A stretch of DNA of 64,000 nucleotides from Xylanibacter oryzae DSM 17970 (GCF_000585355.1 NZ_KK073873.1:1903703-1967702); one strand, 5' to 3'; counted from the first letter of the stretch, positions 8,531 through 17,867 are shown. The notes: generated by a model not told the origin, from the letters alone. Translations and numbers: made by a program.

Positions 8531-9793
8531 ATGAACAAGACATTATTAATCACAGGTATGGCACTTGCTGCCTTGATGACAGGTTGTACGACAGATACAA
8601 CGAGTCAGGATTCTGACGGAGACTCATTTTCTCCAACTGAAATTACAGAGAGCAAAGACGCTATCCAACTTGGCTCTGGGCAGGATGCCTTTGCTGAAGG
8701 TACTGTAAGCAGTGCCAAGCAGTTTATGACACGAAGCACTATCAATTCAGATGCTAAAGGAAATTTCACACTGAACGGCATCCATCTCTTCTGTCTTGCC
8801 ACAAGACAATTGCATAACGGACTCAAATATCCGATAGACTGGTCTATCCGCGGTATCACCTCTGCTGGCGTTCAAAGCTATTCTGTATGGTTGGACGATG
8901 TTATCGTAAATGCAAAAGACACATTAATCAACGAAAAAGATACAACCATACTGCAATGGGCAGACGGTCACAGCCGCTATTATCCTATCGGTAACGGTCA
9001 TGCATATAGTTTCTATGCCATCTACCCCAAACCTCAAGATATCTCTTACGCATCAAACTATATCTACGGTCGTGTGGACATGTATAATGGCGCCACAGAC
9101 GTCATCTGGGGTTCTGCCGACAAACAGAGTTCCAACCCCACTGGTGTAGATACCCTCGCCTATTGCTCCAAATATTTTCACCAGAACGGAAAATACGGTG
9201 AGTGCCCTACCATGACATTCAAGCATGCCCTGATGCGTCTGCATTTTACTTTTGTTTCAGGTCCTGACGCAATAGGCAATACAGACTCTGCGAAACAGCT
9301 CCGCATCGGTGCTGTTGAAATATACAAAGTGCCTACAACGGGTCATCTCTACATTGCTTCTAATGATGGTGTACACAAAGCAGGTTCTGTAGTATGCGAC
9401 TGGACTGACGAAACAAAAATGCAAACCATAGAACTAGAAGATTCTGACAACGTAGGTGCTCTGAAAAAGGAATATTGGGTCACCGACGAGCAACAGGACT
9501 TAGGTCAGAGCATCATGGTTCCTGTTCCACCATCACCATCGAATGACTATTACGAAATGTCTATTACTCTCTACAAGAAAGGATACCTAAACGAAGATGG
9601 TACACCGAAAGCTATCAAGAGTATCATCAAATGGCCTCTTTCACTGAAGAAGGACTATACATACGAAACAGGCAAATCATATAATGTCAATCTTAAAGTT
9701 TACGGTCTGCAATGGATAGCCAACAGTGCGACACTCGTTCCTTGGGTTGATGTTAACACAGCATTTGACGATAACAGTACAGAGATAAACTAA
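8531..9793 (+). CDS. Mfa-like fimbrillin family lipoprotein 4
   Basis: A 420-aa lipoprotein (lipobox LMTGC), the tandem paralogue of the gene ending at 8486. Features are FMTRSTINSD after the signal, WADGHSRYYPIGNGHAYSFYAIYP, and TFKHALMRLHFTFVSG. The 44-bp gap upstream is the largest inside this operon but shows neither terminator nor consensus promoter. Keeping two similar but clearly diverged copies suggests distinct subunits, for example successive tip components, and not redundant ones; this is inference. Confidence 0.86.
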   Translation: MNKTLLITGMALAALMTGCTTDTTSQDSDGDSFSPTEITESKDAIQLGSGQDAFAEGTVSSAKQFMTRSTINSDAKGNFTLNGIHLFCLATRQLHNGLKYPIDWSIRGITSAGVQSYSVWLDDVIVNAKDTLINEKDTTILQWADGHSRYYPIGNGHAYSFYAIYPKPQDISYASNYIYGRVDMYNGATDVIWGSADKQSSNPTGVDTLAYCSKYFHQNGKYGECPTMTFKHALMRLHFTFVSGPDAIGNTDSAKQLRIGAVEIYKVPTTGHLYIASNDGVHKAGSVVCDWTDETKMQTIELEDSDNVGALKKEYWVTDEQQDLGQSIMVPVPPSPSNDYYEMSITLYKKGYLNEDGTPKAIKSIIKWPLSLKKDYTYETGKSYNVNLKVYGLQWIANSATLVPWVDVNTAFDDNSTEIN

Positions 9794-9808
9794 CAAGGAG
9801 AACAACTG

Positions 9809-10372
9809 ATGATGGTGATGAAGAGATTTTTTCTGGCTTTAACAATGTGCCTGTTTTTCATCCACGGCAAAGCACAAATGCTGGCGGTGAATACAGATGT
9901 GGCCTTTGACGCGATGGCAGTCCAAAACTTAGGGTTGGAGATGACCACAGGCAACAGTTCCACTATCGGTGTGTCTGTACTTTATGCCAACAAGCCATAC
10001 AACAAAGCCATAAAATTTGCTCTTGTTCAACCAGAATGGAGGTTCTATTTCTCAGGCCGTCCTATGCACAGCCACTTTGTGGGACTGTGTGCCATAGGCG
10101 GTACATACGACTTCACTAACAAAGGAAAAGTACGTGACGGGTATGGTGCAGGAATAGGAATAACCTTTGGTTATGTATGGAATCTCACAAAAAGTCTTAG
10201 CCTTGACATTCATGGCGGGCTCGGTTGTATAGCATACCGTCAAAAAGAATATTATGAGGGTGACTATTATGACGAAGAATATACCGTTAACGGCAATGTG
10301 AAAGCCAATGCCAGTGGTTACTGGCTGCTTCCTACAAAAATAGGTGTGTCGCTCAGCTATATATTAAAATAA
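9809..10372 (+). CDS. DUF3575 family outer-membrane protein
   Basis: A 187-aa protein of normal DUF3575 length with a signal peptide ending in GKAQ. Hallmarks are LAVNTDVAFDAMAVQNLGLEMTTG, the FALVQPEWRFYFSGRPMHSHFVGL segment, and a C-terminal beta strand ending in SLSYILK, typical of outer-membrane proteins. An AAGGAG box (9795-9800) lies 8 bp before the ATG at 9809, unusually good for this phylum; ATGs at 9812 and 9818 are alternatives. The immediate downstream neighbour is a DUF3868/OmpA-like gene, the standard pairing in FimA/Mfa loci. Confidence 0.85.
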   Translation: MMVMKRFFLALTMCLFFIHGKAQMLAVNTDVAFDAMAVQNLGLEMTTGNSSTIGVSVLYANKPYNKAIKFALVQPEWRFYFSGRPMHSHFVGLCAIGGTYDFTNKGKVRDGYGAGIGITFGYVWNLTKSLSLDIHGGLGCIAYRQKEYYEGDYYDEEYTVNGNVKANASGYWLLPTKIGVSLSYILK

Positions 10373-10377
10373 AGATT

Positions 10378-12831
10378 ATGATCAGAAAAGCGTTTATGAC
10401 TCTCGCCGTTTTGTTGTTTCTCATTCCTGAGACTCTTATTGCTCAGGGACAAAGTGAACGATTTGATGCCAACTTTACAATTGCACAGAAGACATTTGGT
10501 AAGAATTCCAAACAAAAATACACCAAAGTGAGGTATCATTTGTGCAACACATACAAGATGGCTCAAGACTATCGTGACAGACTGCTGAATGCCATCAAGC
10601 GCGATGACGAACCAGGAACTCTTGGCAATGCGCTGGAAACAGAAATTGCAAGGATGAATTTCCAGTTTGCATACTCACGCAACAATGGTACTATTTCTAC
10701 ACATGTAGAACAAGGGATGGGGCTTCTCGTATTGGGAGACGATGGTGCAGTAGCTATAGAGATAGAAACCGGTAAGACTGATTATCAGACGCTGATAGAA
10801 GGTCATGCGGCTCTTGAAATAAGTGAAGTAAGTGTATACGCCAAAAAGAAGCAACCGAAATTTAAGAAGATGCCTTCTGTAGATACAGGCTACGAGATAC
10901 GTTTTAACATCAATGCCCATCTGGCTGCAGGCTATACTAACGAGAATTCTAGACTGATGATCCAACCAATGATAACAGATTGTCAGACTGACGACACGGT
11001 AGCTTATATGAAGCCTATGGTATACGAAGGACGAAAATATCATTCACTACAAAACAGAAGGATGTCTTTTAATTACCATCGAAATGACCCTGTAGCTTAT
11101 GGTTATCATCCAGAGATAGCGCTAAAGAAAGATGAAGTTTTTGAATTGGATACCAATGTGGTGTTCCGTAAACCGGATAAAGACAAGAGTTATAAGTGTG
11201 CATATTTCGTGACCGTGGAGGATTACGAGCACATCATGTACGACAACGGAGGTGAAGGGACTGGTTCATGTCTTAGTTTTAAGCCCTTCAAATTTCTGGA
11301 TTTTAATGTCGGTGCAGCTGAATTGCCGCTTACATCCGAGTTTTATGACCAAGCGGAATCAAGAGTGAGAGATGTTCCCCGTAACTTGCAACTCCGCTTT
11401 CTGGTCGGGACAGACGAACTGACCAAAGACAGTATCAATGAAGTAGAACTGCGCAACCTCACAAAAGAGATGAGTTCTTATGGAGACAGACTAACTCAGA
11501 TACGTATAGAAGGTGCCGCATCTCCCGAAGGCAGCATGCAGACCAACAGGATGCTTGCTCAAAAACGTGCAATCAGGGCTCAACAGATGTTGAAAAACCG
11601 TCTTGGGGCAAAAGCCGATAATGTGCGTCTGCCTTCACCTACCGTGACTGTGCACACATGGGCCGATGTAGCAGCCGCCCTTGAGAACTGTGGTGATACA
11701 TCCAAGTTATGGAAAGTAAGAGAAATAAGGAATATTATCTCACAATATGGTGAAACCGACGCTTACAATAAAATAAAAAATCTACTATATTATGACTCTG
11801 ACATAGAACCCGTTTTGGAAAGTCAACGTGTGATGAAATGTTCATATCAATACGAAGTAGACCATGTGATGAATAATGCAGAAGTCATGTCGGAATATTC
11901 CGATCACAAGGATGACTACATCAAAGGTACACGCGACCTCTCAGATGGAGATTACTACAATCTGTTCTCGTCCATTACAGATAGCACACAACTGGATATT
12001 CTCACCGATGTGGCATATCGTCATACGGTAAGACAACCCGCTTATGAAGTATTAAGACTGTCTCCTTATGTAGCAAACCGTAAAGCTCTGAAGAATATGC
12101 GTAATGGTATTTATGACACCAATGTGCTTCGTCCGTTTGTTGATTTCTCACTTCAACTCATCAATTCGGAAGATAAGGGTACGGGAATGATACGTAACCG
12201 TAAAGAGATTCTGATCAACCAGGCAATAAACTATTTCCAGGAATCAAAGCTCGACACAGCACAGTATATCGTAGATTGGCTGAAAGGGAAAGGAGAAGAT
12301 GCCAGAATAGATAACCTCTCCATGCTTATCACATTCGTGCACGGTTTCTTCCAGACTGACAGGACAGAAGAAGAGGAAGCTACATTCAAAAAAGCTTCCG
12401 ACTTTGTATTCAACTCTAATGATATCAACAAAGCTGTATTGTATTCAGAGTTGCATTCTCAACTGCCTAAGACCCGTCAAGAAGCTGAAGAATGGGTTAA
12501 CAAGATGGATGACAAGGATGCCCGTAAATGGTATTTGGAAGGCATTCTTTGGAGTGGAGAAGCCTCCAAAGAAAGTGGAAGTGAAGAAGTACCCAACCAT
12601 TTGGCATACTTCCAGCACAGTTTTGATTTGCAGCCCCGATTCAAACGATACTATTTCAACGAAGGAAATGTAAGCGACGATGTACGTAAGGTACATCCGT
12701 ACCGCCGCAAGGATATTGAAAAATACCGTAAGGCATTTCTATCGTTGATGGAAGAGCGCAACGAGGCGTCAACCAACAAGCAACAAGTTCCAGCAGAGAC
12801 ACAGACTATTACAGATAAGAATGAAAAATAA
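10378..12831 (+). CDS. DUF3868 / OmpA-like fimbrial-locus protein
   Basis: An 817-aa exported protein (signal peptide to about residue 22, ending in LIAQ). The N-terminal about 300 residues are beta-rich with the DUF3868-like layout. Residues about 335-490 contain an OmpA-like region recognisable by RIEGAASPEGSMQTNRMLAQKRAIRAQQML, the peptidoglycan-contacting helix pattern. The C-terminal third is helical and TPR-like, with a hydrophilic tail. In Bacteroidales such proteins sit between DUF3575 and fimbrillin genes and probably tie the assembly to the cell wall. The last 11 bp overlap the next gene. Confidence 0.8.
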   Translation: MIRKAFMTLAVLLFLIPETLIAQGQSERFDANFTIAQKTFGKNSKQKYTKVRYHLCNTYKMAQDYRDRLLNAIKRDDEPGTLGNALETEIARMNFQFAYSRNNGTISTHVEQGMGLLVLGDDGAVAIEIETGKTDYQTLIEGHAALEISEVSVYAKKKQPKFKKMPSVDTGYEIRFNINAHLAAGYTNENSRLMIQPMITDCQTDDTVAYMKPMVYEGRKYHSLQNRRMSFNYHRNDPVAYGYHPEIALKKDEVFELDTNVVFRKPDKDKSYKCAYFVTVEDYEHIMYDNGGEGTGSCLSFKPFKFLDFNVGAAELPLTSEFYDQAESRVRDVPRNLQLRFLVGTDELTKDSINEVELRNLTKEMSSYGDRLTQIRIEGAASPEGSMQTNRMLAQKRAIRAQQMLKNRLGAKADNVRLPSPTVTVHTWADVAAALENCGDTSKLWKVREIRNIISQYGETDAYNKIKNLLYYDSDIEPVLESQRVMKCSYQYEVDHVMNNAEVMSEYSDHKDDYIKGTRDLSDGDYYNLFSSITDSTQLDILTDVAYRHTVRQPAYEVLRLSPYVANRKALKNMRNGIYDTNVLRPFVDFSLQLINSEDKGTGMIRNRKEILINQAINYFQESKLDTAQYIVDWLKGKGEDARIDNLSMLITFVHGFFQTDRTEEEEATFKKASDFVFNSNDINKAVLYSELHSQLPKTRQEAEEWVNKMDDKDARKWYLEGILWSGEASKESGSEEVPNHLAYFQHSFDLQPRFKRYYFNEGNVSDDVRKVHPYRRKDIEKYRKAFLSLMEERNEASTNKQQVPAETQTITDKNEK

Positions 12832-14953
12832 TATTAGATACATATTCGTTTTATCAACTTTGGTGATGTATATGCTACCAACCAAAGTGTCAGCCAGACA
12901 AATAGTACTTTCACCCGATTCGGTGATAGACAATTATGATTATGACGAGGTAGAAATGCGGTCAGACTCTTCGGGCAGAACGCACCGCAACTTTGCCAAA
13001 GGAAAAGATATATCCAAATACAAGTTGGAAGGACGATACCAAAAGGTTGGAGATTCCTTTTTCAACAGATTGCTCGATCATGTCTTCTTACAGGCAGGCG
13101 GTGGTGCAGAGCGTATAGTTCCACCTACAAGCAAATACAAATATGACGCTTTGAGCGCCATCCAATTGGGTATAGGCAAGCAGATCAACAAATACGGTAC
13201 TGTACGTCTGCTCCTGCATGGTGAATACGGGTATCAGAGATACTTCGACTATTCCTTTTATAAAATGGGATTGAAAGCCGATTATCTTTTCAGTATTTCC
13301 GACTACTTTAACGGATACAACCCTACCCGATTTTTCAATGTATCATCAATACTTGGCATCGGATATCAGTATGCGAAAGCCACGAAGGACCAGAGTCATT
13401 CTTTCAAACCGGAAATTCATGTCGGGGCACAAATCAAATTTTACACTGGTCCACAAGGTTATTTGGCTATCGAACCTTATGTCGGTCTGGGGTCTGACCA
13501 GATGGATGTATCAGGCGAACGGAATTGGCGGAGCTATGATGTTTTTTATGGCGTCAACCTGAATTATATTTATTATATCAACAGCAACTTGTCTAAAGAA
13601 GCCAGAATAAGATTGCTCGACAGCAGGTCTAGAGACAATTATCTCACGGAAGATTCATTGCTTGATACATGGCGGATGCCATGGTTTATTGAGATTTCCA
13701 ATGGACTGAACTTCAACAGTAAAAAAAATGGAGACTTCAGTACAGGTTCATCCCTAGGCAGTTCAATTAATTTTACAGTTGGAAAATGGTTTTCACCTGT
13801 CATCGGTGCGAAATTGGGATTTTTCTCGCAATCTAAGGTCTGGATGAAGAACGAGGTGGCTGCAACAGAAACAGAGTCAGCTTATAGCCAACGTTATAAC
13901 AGCATTCTTTATGGAACAAGGATAGAAGCGATGTTTAACCCTCTCGGTTTCAGTCGCGACTATGACTGGAACAGTAATTTCGGGTTTTATTTACTCTTTG
14001 GGATGGAATACGGTCAACTGAAGAAATATCAGGATAGCCAAGATAAAGAATTATCATGCAAAGTTCACGGCTATACAACCGGTCTGCATCTATGGGGCCG
14101 TTTATCAGACGACTTGCAAGTGTTTGTAGAACCACGTTACAGTTACGACAAGTACAGAGTGCCGTATAACAATGTAGACTGGTACAATCGCTGTTCAGAG
14201 CACTCCTTCGGTGTGAATTTCGGACTGACGATGCTTGTTAGATCGATGAAATACCGACGTCTCGGAGATTATGACTTATTCCTGCGTCACATCAAGCACA
14301 TCGCTTTCGGAACCATGGGCGGACTGAACATCATGCAATGCAAAGGACCTACATACCAATCAGACAACAACTTGAGTTGGAATGCAGGCGCTTATGCCGA
14401 GTTTCATTTCAATTACATTCATGCCGTACGCATTTCAGGCGAATTTATCTCCCGCCATGTGGCCGGTCCTACACAATATTACGATGTACACTTTGACGAA
14501 AGCACGCAGCAGAACGAAGGTCTAGTGAAGACTGGGCTATGGAACCATCAATATAGATTCGGCATCGCATCACTAGATTACGATGTCAATCTTACCTCTC
14601 TCTTCAGCGGACATAAGCAGAACAGAGTTTTTGAACTGGAATTTTTTGTCGGTCCATCATTCGTACGCATTTTCAATGAAGGAGGCAAGATAGACAGTTC
14701 GGTGCAATTGGACAAAGGGCATCAGGTCTATTATCCAAATTTGATTTCAAAAGGCAACAAATGGGGACTAAATGGAGGTTTCAAACTTATGGGTAATATC
14801 AACAAAAATGTTTCCATCACCGTGACACCTGCATTGTATGCCATCAGAAATTTGAGTCTTCCACAATTTGACACCTTCGCCAAAGCAGGCAATTTCTCAT
14901 TGATTGAGACCATAAATCTCGGAGTACAGTATCGTTTTCAAGTATTTAAGTAA
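12821..14953 (+). CDS. Predicted outer-membrane beta-barrel protein of the fimbrial operon
   Basis: A 710-aa protein whose family I do not recognise. It has a signal peptide (to about residue 26, KVSARQ) and then a long series of short amphipathic strands with many aromatic residues at turns (for example KYGTVRLLLHGEYGYQRYFDYSFYKMGLKADY). It ends in VQYRFQVFK, an aromatic-terminated last strand as in outer-membrane barrels. It overlaps the OmpA-like gene by 11 bp and abuts the TPR gene by 1 bp, so it is an obligate operon member. A pore or assembly platform for the pilus-like structure is plausible but unproven. Confidence 0.65.
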   Translation: MKNNIRYIFVLSTLVMYMLPTKVSARQIVLSPDSVIDNYDYDEVEMRSDSSGRTHRNFAKGKDISKYKLEGRYQKVGDSFFNRLLDHVFLQAGGGAERIVPPTSKYKYDALSAIQLGIGKQINKYGTVRLLLHGEYGYQRYFDYSFYKMGLKADYLFSISDYFNGYNPTRFFNVSSILGIGYQYAKATKDQSHSFKPEIHVGAQIKFYTGPQGYLAIEPYVGLGSDQMDVSGERNWRSYDVFYGVNLNYIYYINSNLSKEARIRLLDSRSRDNYLTEDSLLDTWRMPWFIEISNGLNFNSKKNGDFSTGSSLGSSINFTVGKWFSPVIGAKLGFFSQSKVWMKNEVAATETESAYSQRYNSILYGTRIEAMFNPLGFSRDYDWNSNFGFYLLFGMEYGQLKKYQDSQDKELSCKVHGYTTGLHLWGRLSDDLQVFVEPRYSYDKYRVPYNNVDWYNRCSEHSFGVNFGLTMLVRSMKYRRLGDYDLFLRHIKHIAFGTMGGLNIMQCKGPTYQSDNNLSWNAGAYAEFHFNYIHAVRISGEFISRHVAGPTQYYDVHFDESTQQNEGLVKTGLWNHQYRFGIASLDYDVNLTSLFSGHKQNRVFELEFFVGPSFVRIFNEGGKIDSSVQLDKGHQVYYPNLISKGNKWGLNGGFKLMGNINKNVSITVTPALYAIRNLSLPQFDTFAKAGNFSLIETINLGVQYRFQVFK

Positions 14954-16407
14954 TGAAAAAAATAAGATATATCATATTACTAGTCGTGCTCGTCACGAAT
15001 ATTTCAACGACGAAAGCACAAGTGAATTATAAAGCGATGGAACAAGCCTTTACAATGATACTGCATAAGTATCCTTTTCAAGCCGACTCGGTAGCATATC
15101 GCATGGTAAAGAAGTATCAAAAGCAACCGACTGTATATGTAGGCATCGCTAGAGCTTATTTTCGCAATCAGAGTAAGAGTAAAGCAGAAAAGTATATTGC
15201 GGTTGCACTACACATTGACACCCTGTTCGCACCAGCCTATGTACTGAAGGGGGATATGGCACTCTTTGCACGCGACACTACAAAAGCGGCAGAATGGTAT
15301 AAAACTGCGGTAAAGGCCAATCCTCATGAATCATCGGGATACTTAAAATACGTGGAGGTCGTCGCTCCTACGAATACCCTCGCCGCTATCGCAATGCTTG
15401 ACAGTATGAAAATAGGCTGTCCTGATTATCCTGTAAATCTAGCTCAAGCCACTGTACTTTATTCCAGTGGCAATTTTGCGAAGGCATCAGACATATATAG
15501 CAGTATGAATAAAAATATATTGTCAGAAGATGACATTGCAAAATACGCTGCTTCTCTGTATTTTCAGCAGCAATTCCAAAACAGTCTGAATATCACATAC
15601 GAAGGTTTGGCACGCTTCACCAAGAGTATGCCACTCAACCGTATGGCTTTCTACAATCTTGCAGAATTGAAGAACTATAAAGAATCCATGGATTATGGTG
15701 AAAAACTCATGGCTGAATTACGCGGTACGGGGAAGGCAAGTTACAGAGATGTAATGTATTATGCGGTAGTAAACGATTTGACGGGAAATCATCTGAAGGC
15801 AGTAGATACCTTCACAGACATCATCAATGGAGATACCACCTATTGTGCATCGCTGACCATGGATGACCTCAAAGATGCTCAATCACATATCAATGATATC
15901 ATCTCCAATCTGAAATCTGCAGACAAATACGATGAAGCCTCTACCTTATATCAGCATTTCCTATCAAGTAAAAAGCATACTACGGCCTATGACGAATATA
16001 TATACTCAGAAATATACAAAGACCGCATGGACAAGGCTATCAAAGAGGGAAAGGATGAATTGCAGGCCTACAAACAATTGGATAGTGTGTATACAACCTT
16101 TGAGAAAAAATACCCTACATGGAATCAACTTGATTTAGTATATTATTACCATGCATCTTATTGCACCGAAGTATTAGATCCTCAGGCTTCAAACGGCAAT
16201 GCACTTCCTTTATATCTCCAATTGATAAAAATAGAGGAACCAAAGCAGTTGACAGACCGTGAAAAAAGAATGCTGAAGACTACCTATATGTATGTGGGAT
16301 ATTATTATAACTCAATAAAAAAGTCAGCATTGGCAAAAGAATACATGCGCAAACTTCTTATTGTCGACCCGACGAATGTCGATGCGAAGCGTATACTGGG
16401 ACAATAA
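14953..16407 (+). CDS. Exported TPR-repeat protein, last gene of fimbrial operon
   Basis: A 484-aa protein with a signal peptide (MKKIRYIILLVVLVTNISTTKAQ) and helical hairpins of TPR type through most of its length, for example PTVYVGIARAYFRNQSKSKAEKYIAVAL, APAYVLKGDMALFARDTTKAAEWYKTAV and the C-terminal YVGYYYNSIKKSALAKEYMRKLLIVDP. There is no lipobox, so it is probably periplasmic. The ATG overlaps the upstream stop by 1 base. As TPR proteins scaffold protein contacts, it may hold the outer-membrane components together. It is followed by a strong terminator. Confidence 0.75.
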   Translation: MKKIRYIILLVVLVTNISTTKAQVNYKAMEQAFTMILHKYPFQADSVAYRMVKKYQKQPTVYVGIARAYFRNQSKSKAEKYIAVALHIDTLFAPAYVLKGDMALFARDTTKAAEWYKTAVKANPHESSGYLKYVEVVAPTNTLAAIAMLDSMKIGCPDYPVNLAQATVLYSSGNFAKASDIYSSMNKNILSEDDIAKYAASLYFQQQFQNSLNITYEGLARFTKSMPLNRMAFYNLAELKNYKESMDYGEKLMAELRGTGKASYRDVMYYAVVNDLTGNHLKAVDTFTDIINGDTTYCASLTMDDLKDAQSHINDIISNLKSADKYDEASTLYQHFLSSKKHTTAYDEYIYSEIYKDRMDKAIKEGKDELQAYKQLDSVYTTFEKKYPTWNQLDLVYYYHASYCTEVLDPQASNGNALPLYLQLIKIEEPKQLTDREKRMLKTTYMYVGYYYNSIKKSALAKEYMRKLLIVDPTNVDAKRILGQ

Positions 16408-16435
16408 ACACATCAGGCGCAAGTCATAAAAATAG

Positions 16436-16481
16436 AAAAAATCCACCATTGACAAAGAATAGAGTCAATGGTGGATTTTTT
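16436..16481 (+). terminator. Intrinsic terminator of the first fimbrial operon
   Basis: Perfect 12-bp inverted repeat (16442-16453 with 16464-16475), 10-nt loop, preceded by six A and followed by six T. It lies 28 bp after the TPR gene stop and closes the ten-gene operon. Confidence 0.93.
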
Positions 16482-16605
16482 GTGACGCTCGAAGATTCGT
16501 TTAATGCAAATGCAAAAAATAAAAAGCAAATAAATCAATACCAATTAGATGTAACAATTATTTATATTTAACATCATTTTATTATTAAATTTTTCTCTTT
16601 TTTTA

Positions 16606-16613
16606 TATATTTG
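16606..16613 (+). promoter_or_regulatory. -7 promoter element for the 16641 gene
   Basis: TATATTTG matches TAnnTTTG and is followed by C as in many Bacteroidetes promoters. Expected start near 16619, leader about 22 nt. No clear -33 TTG is seen. Confidence 0.6.
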
Positions 16614-16640
16614 CAATTAATAATTTAAACATGATAAACA

Positions 16641-17255
16641 ATGAATGAACTAAAAAAATTAATTTGCGAACTAGAAACATCAAATGAAAATGAGATTACT
16701 ATTCTGCAGAGAATAAATAAACTTTTTCTTACCAAACTAATGATTCGTATAAATGACACTTTGGTTTTATATCCAACAGAAGTAGAAGCATATTATAATA
16801 ATGCGACTAAATTTTCAGATATGTGTGTTCATAAGAATGAACTTCAAAAAAATCATTTTGGAAAACTTTACTTTCATCGAAAAGGGGAAACGAAAGAAAA
16901 TAAAATTCTTTTTTGGAATTATGGAGGCATTGACGTTTGCATCTCAAATAACAATAGTTATTATTTGAGTATTCTAATCAGAAGTGCTATAATAAATTCA
17001 GATGAAAAACCTATTTCAGGACCTTGTAGACTCTTATGGAAAACTGTTGATTTGGTTTGCAAAGAAGATAACATTCAGAAATTATCAGAAGAAAACTCTT
17101 CGACACTTAATCAAATAGAAGATAAAGTTGTTGTACTAGTAGAAACAGACAATAATGATAAACGGATCATTAATTCGATTTCTAATACAGAAAGGATCGG
17201 TATTCATAAGGGTAATTATATTAAATCTCCTTTGAGGTCATTCATTGATAAATAA
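16641..17255 (+). CDS. Uncharacterised protein, possibly a diverged 3-methyladenine DNA glycosylase relative
   Basis: A 204-aa cytoplasmic protein without signal or membrane segment. I recognise no firm family. The order of motifs VEAYYNN, FSDMCVHKNE, FGKLYFHRKG, NYGGIDVCISN, YYLSILIRSAII and SGPCRLLW resembles, at low similarity, the alkyladenine DNA glycosylase layout (ETEAY, H, YVYFTYG, LIRA, GP). That suggests a shortened relative of the fold, with ETEAY replaced by EVEAY. The tail (about 150-204) is hydrophilic. It has its own promoter and is more AT-rich than its neighbours, as horizontally acquired genes can be. The function remains unknown. Confidence 0.6.
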   Translation: MNELKKLICELETSNENEITILQRINKLFLTKLMIRINDTLVLYPTEVEAYYNNATKFSDMCVHKNELQKNHFGKLYFHRKGETKENKILFWNYGGIDVCISNNNSYYLSILIRSAIINSDEKPISGPCRLLWKTVDLVCKEDNIQKLSEENSSTLNQIEDKVVVLVETDNNDKRIINSISNTERIGIHKGNYIKSPLRSFIDK

Positions 17256-17371
17256 ATTTTAAGAGGTTTTTAATATTTAGCATTCAGCCTTAAGTTCTTT
17301 GTTTTTAATAATTCAAATAGAGTATGACATTGTATGCTAATGTAATAGAAAAGTAATATAACTATATCCTG

Positions 17372-17459
17372 CGGAAAGAGCGGGATTCGAACCCGCGAAA
17401 CCCTTTAGGAGTTTACACGCTTTCCAGGCGTGCCTCTTCAACCACTCGAGCATCTTTCC
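17372..17459 (-). tRNA. tRNA-Ser (anticodon GGA)
   Basis: An 88-nt class II tRNA on the minus strand. The 7-bp acceptor stem pairs GGAAAGA (17459-17453) with TCTTTCC (17379-17373), followed by discriminator G. The anticodon stem CACGC/GCGTG carries GGA at 17425-17423. A long variable arm, typical of tRNA-Ser, precedes the T arm GCGGG-TTCGAAT-CCCGC. The 3' CCA is not encoded. It reads UCC and UCU serine codons. Confidence 0.97.
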
Positions 17460-17727
17460 TTTTAACTTCTATTTCGGCTTGCAAAATTATCCTTTTTATA
17501 TTTACTAAACACATTTTTTGCGGTTAAAATGCTTTTACTATAAGATTTTTAAATAAAATTAGTATTTATATTCCGAATAATAACAACTCAACGCCCTTTA
17601 TCTTTTACGTAACAGACCCCGTGGAATTTGTTTGAATACATAAAGCCGCAAGGCAATATAAGCAATTTAAAACTTTCCCCCAGCATGTTTGTAGTTGGAG
17701 CAAATAAAAAATACCACGTGTTTGGTA
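17460..17727. other. Intergenic, no gene seen
   Basis: AT-rich sequence between the tRNA 5' end and the promoter of the PLP enzyme gene. No convincing ORF, repeat or conserved RNA was seen. The 116 bp on the other side of the tRNA (17256-17371) are equally featureless. A promoter for the leftward tRNA should lie here but no exact TAnnTTTG was found close by. Confidence 0.4.
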
Positions 17728-17758
17728 TTGCTAATTACAAAGAGTCTTCGTATTTTTG
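17728..17758 (+). promoter_or_regulatory. Promoter of the sulfur amino acid PLP-enzyme gene
   Basis: TTG at 17728-17730, 20 bp of spacing, then TATTTTTG at 17751-17758, a full match to the Bacteroidetes -33/-7 arrangement. The expected start is near 17764, which leaves an unusually long leader of about 158 nt before the ATG at 17922. Confidence 0.78.
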
Positions 17759-17772
17759 CAAAAATTAAAAAT

Positions 17773-17817
17773 ATGCTTATGACAAAGGTTTTATTTATCA
17801 TGGGTTTGTCCGAATAG
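17773..17817 (+). CDS. Possible 14-codon leader peptide (MLMTKVLFIMGLSE)
   Basis: The first ATG of the predicted transcript opens a 14-codon frame containing three methionines and ends at TAG 17815-17817. It sits about 9 nt after the predicted transcription start and upstream of a methionine/cysteine-metabolism gene. Its stop codon lies inside the paired region at 17808-17833. This is what a translation-coupled attenuator would look like, but so short a frame may arise by chance. Confidence 0.35.
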   Translation: MLMTKVLFIMGLSE

Positions 17818-17867
17818 TCATTAACGGACTATTAAGAAAAGAGGCTGTTTTGAAAGAGCAGACGGCC
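17808..17867 (+). promoter_or_regulatory. Competing leader hairpins upstream of the PLP-enzyme gene
   Basis: Two mutually exclusive pairings are visible: GTCCG (17808-17812) with CGGAC (17825-17829), or AATAGTC (17813-17819) with GACTATT (17827-17833), since both use 17827-17829. A further 8-bp stem with two G-U pairs joins 17843-17850 to 17860-17867. No T run follows, so if this regulates expression it would act on translation or through a factor, not as a simple intrinsic terminator. Confidence 0.35.

Noticed and set aside
17372..17459. tRNA-Ser gene as attachment site of an integrated element
   Set aside because: No integrase lies nearby and no repeat of the tRNA 3' end was noticed in the following genes, which look like ordinary chromosomal genes.
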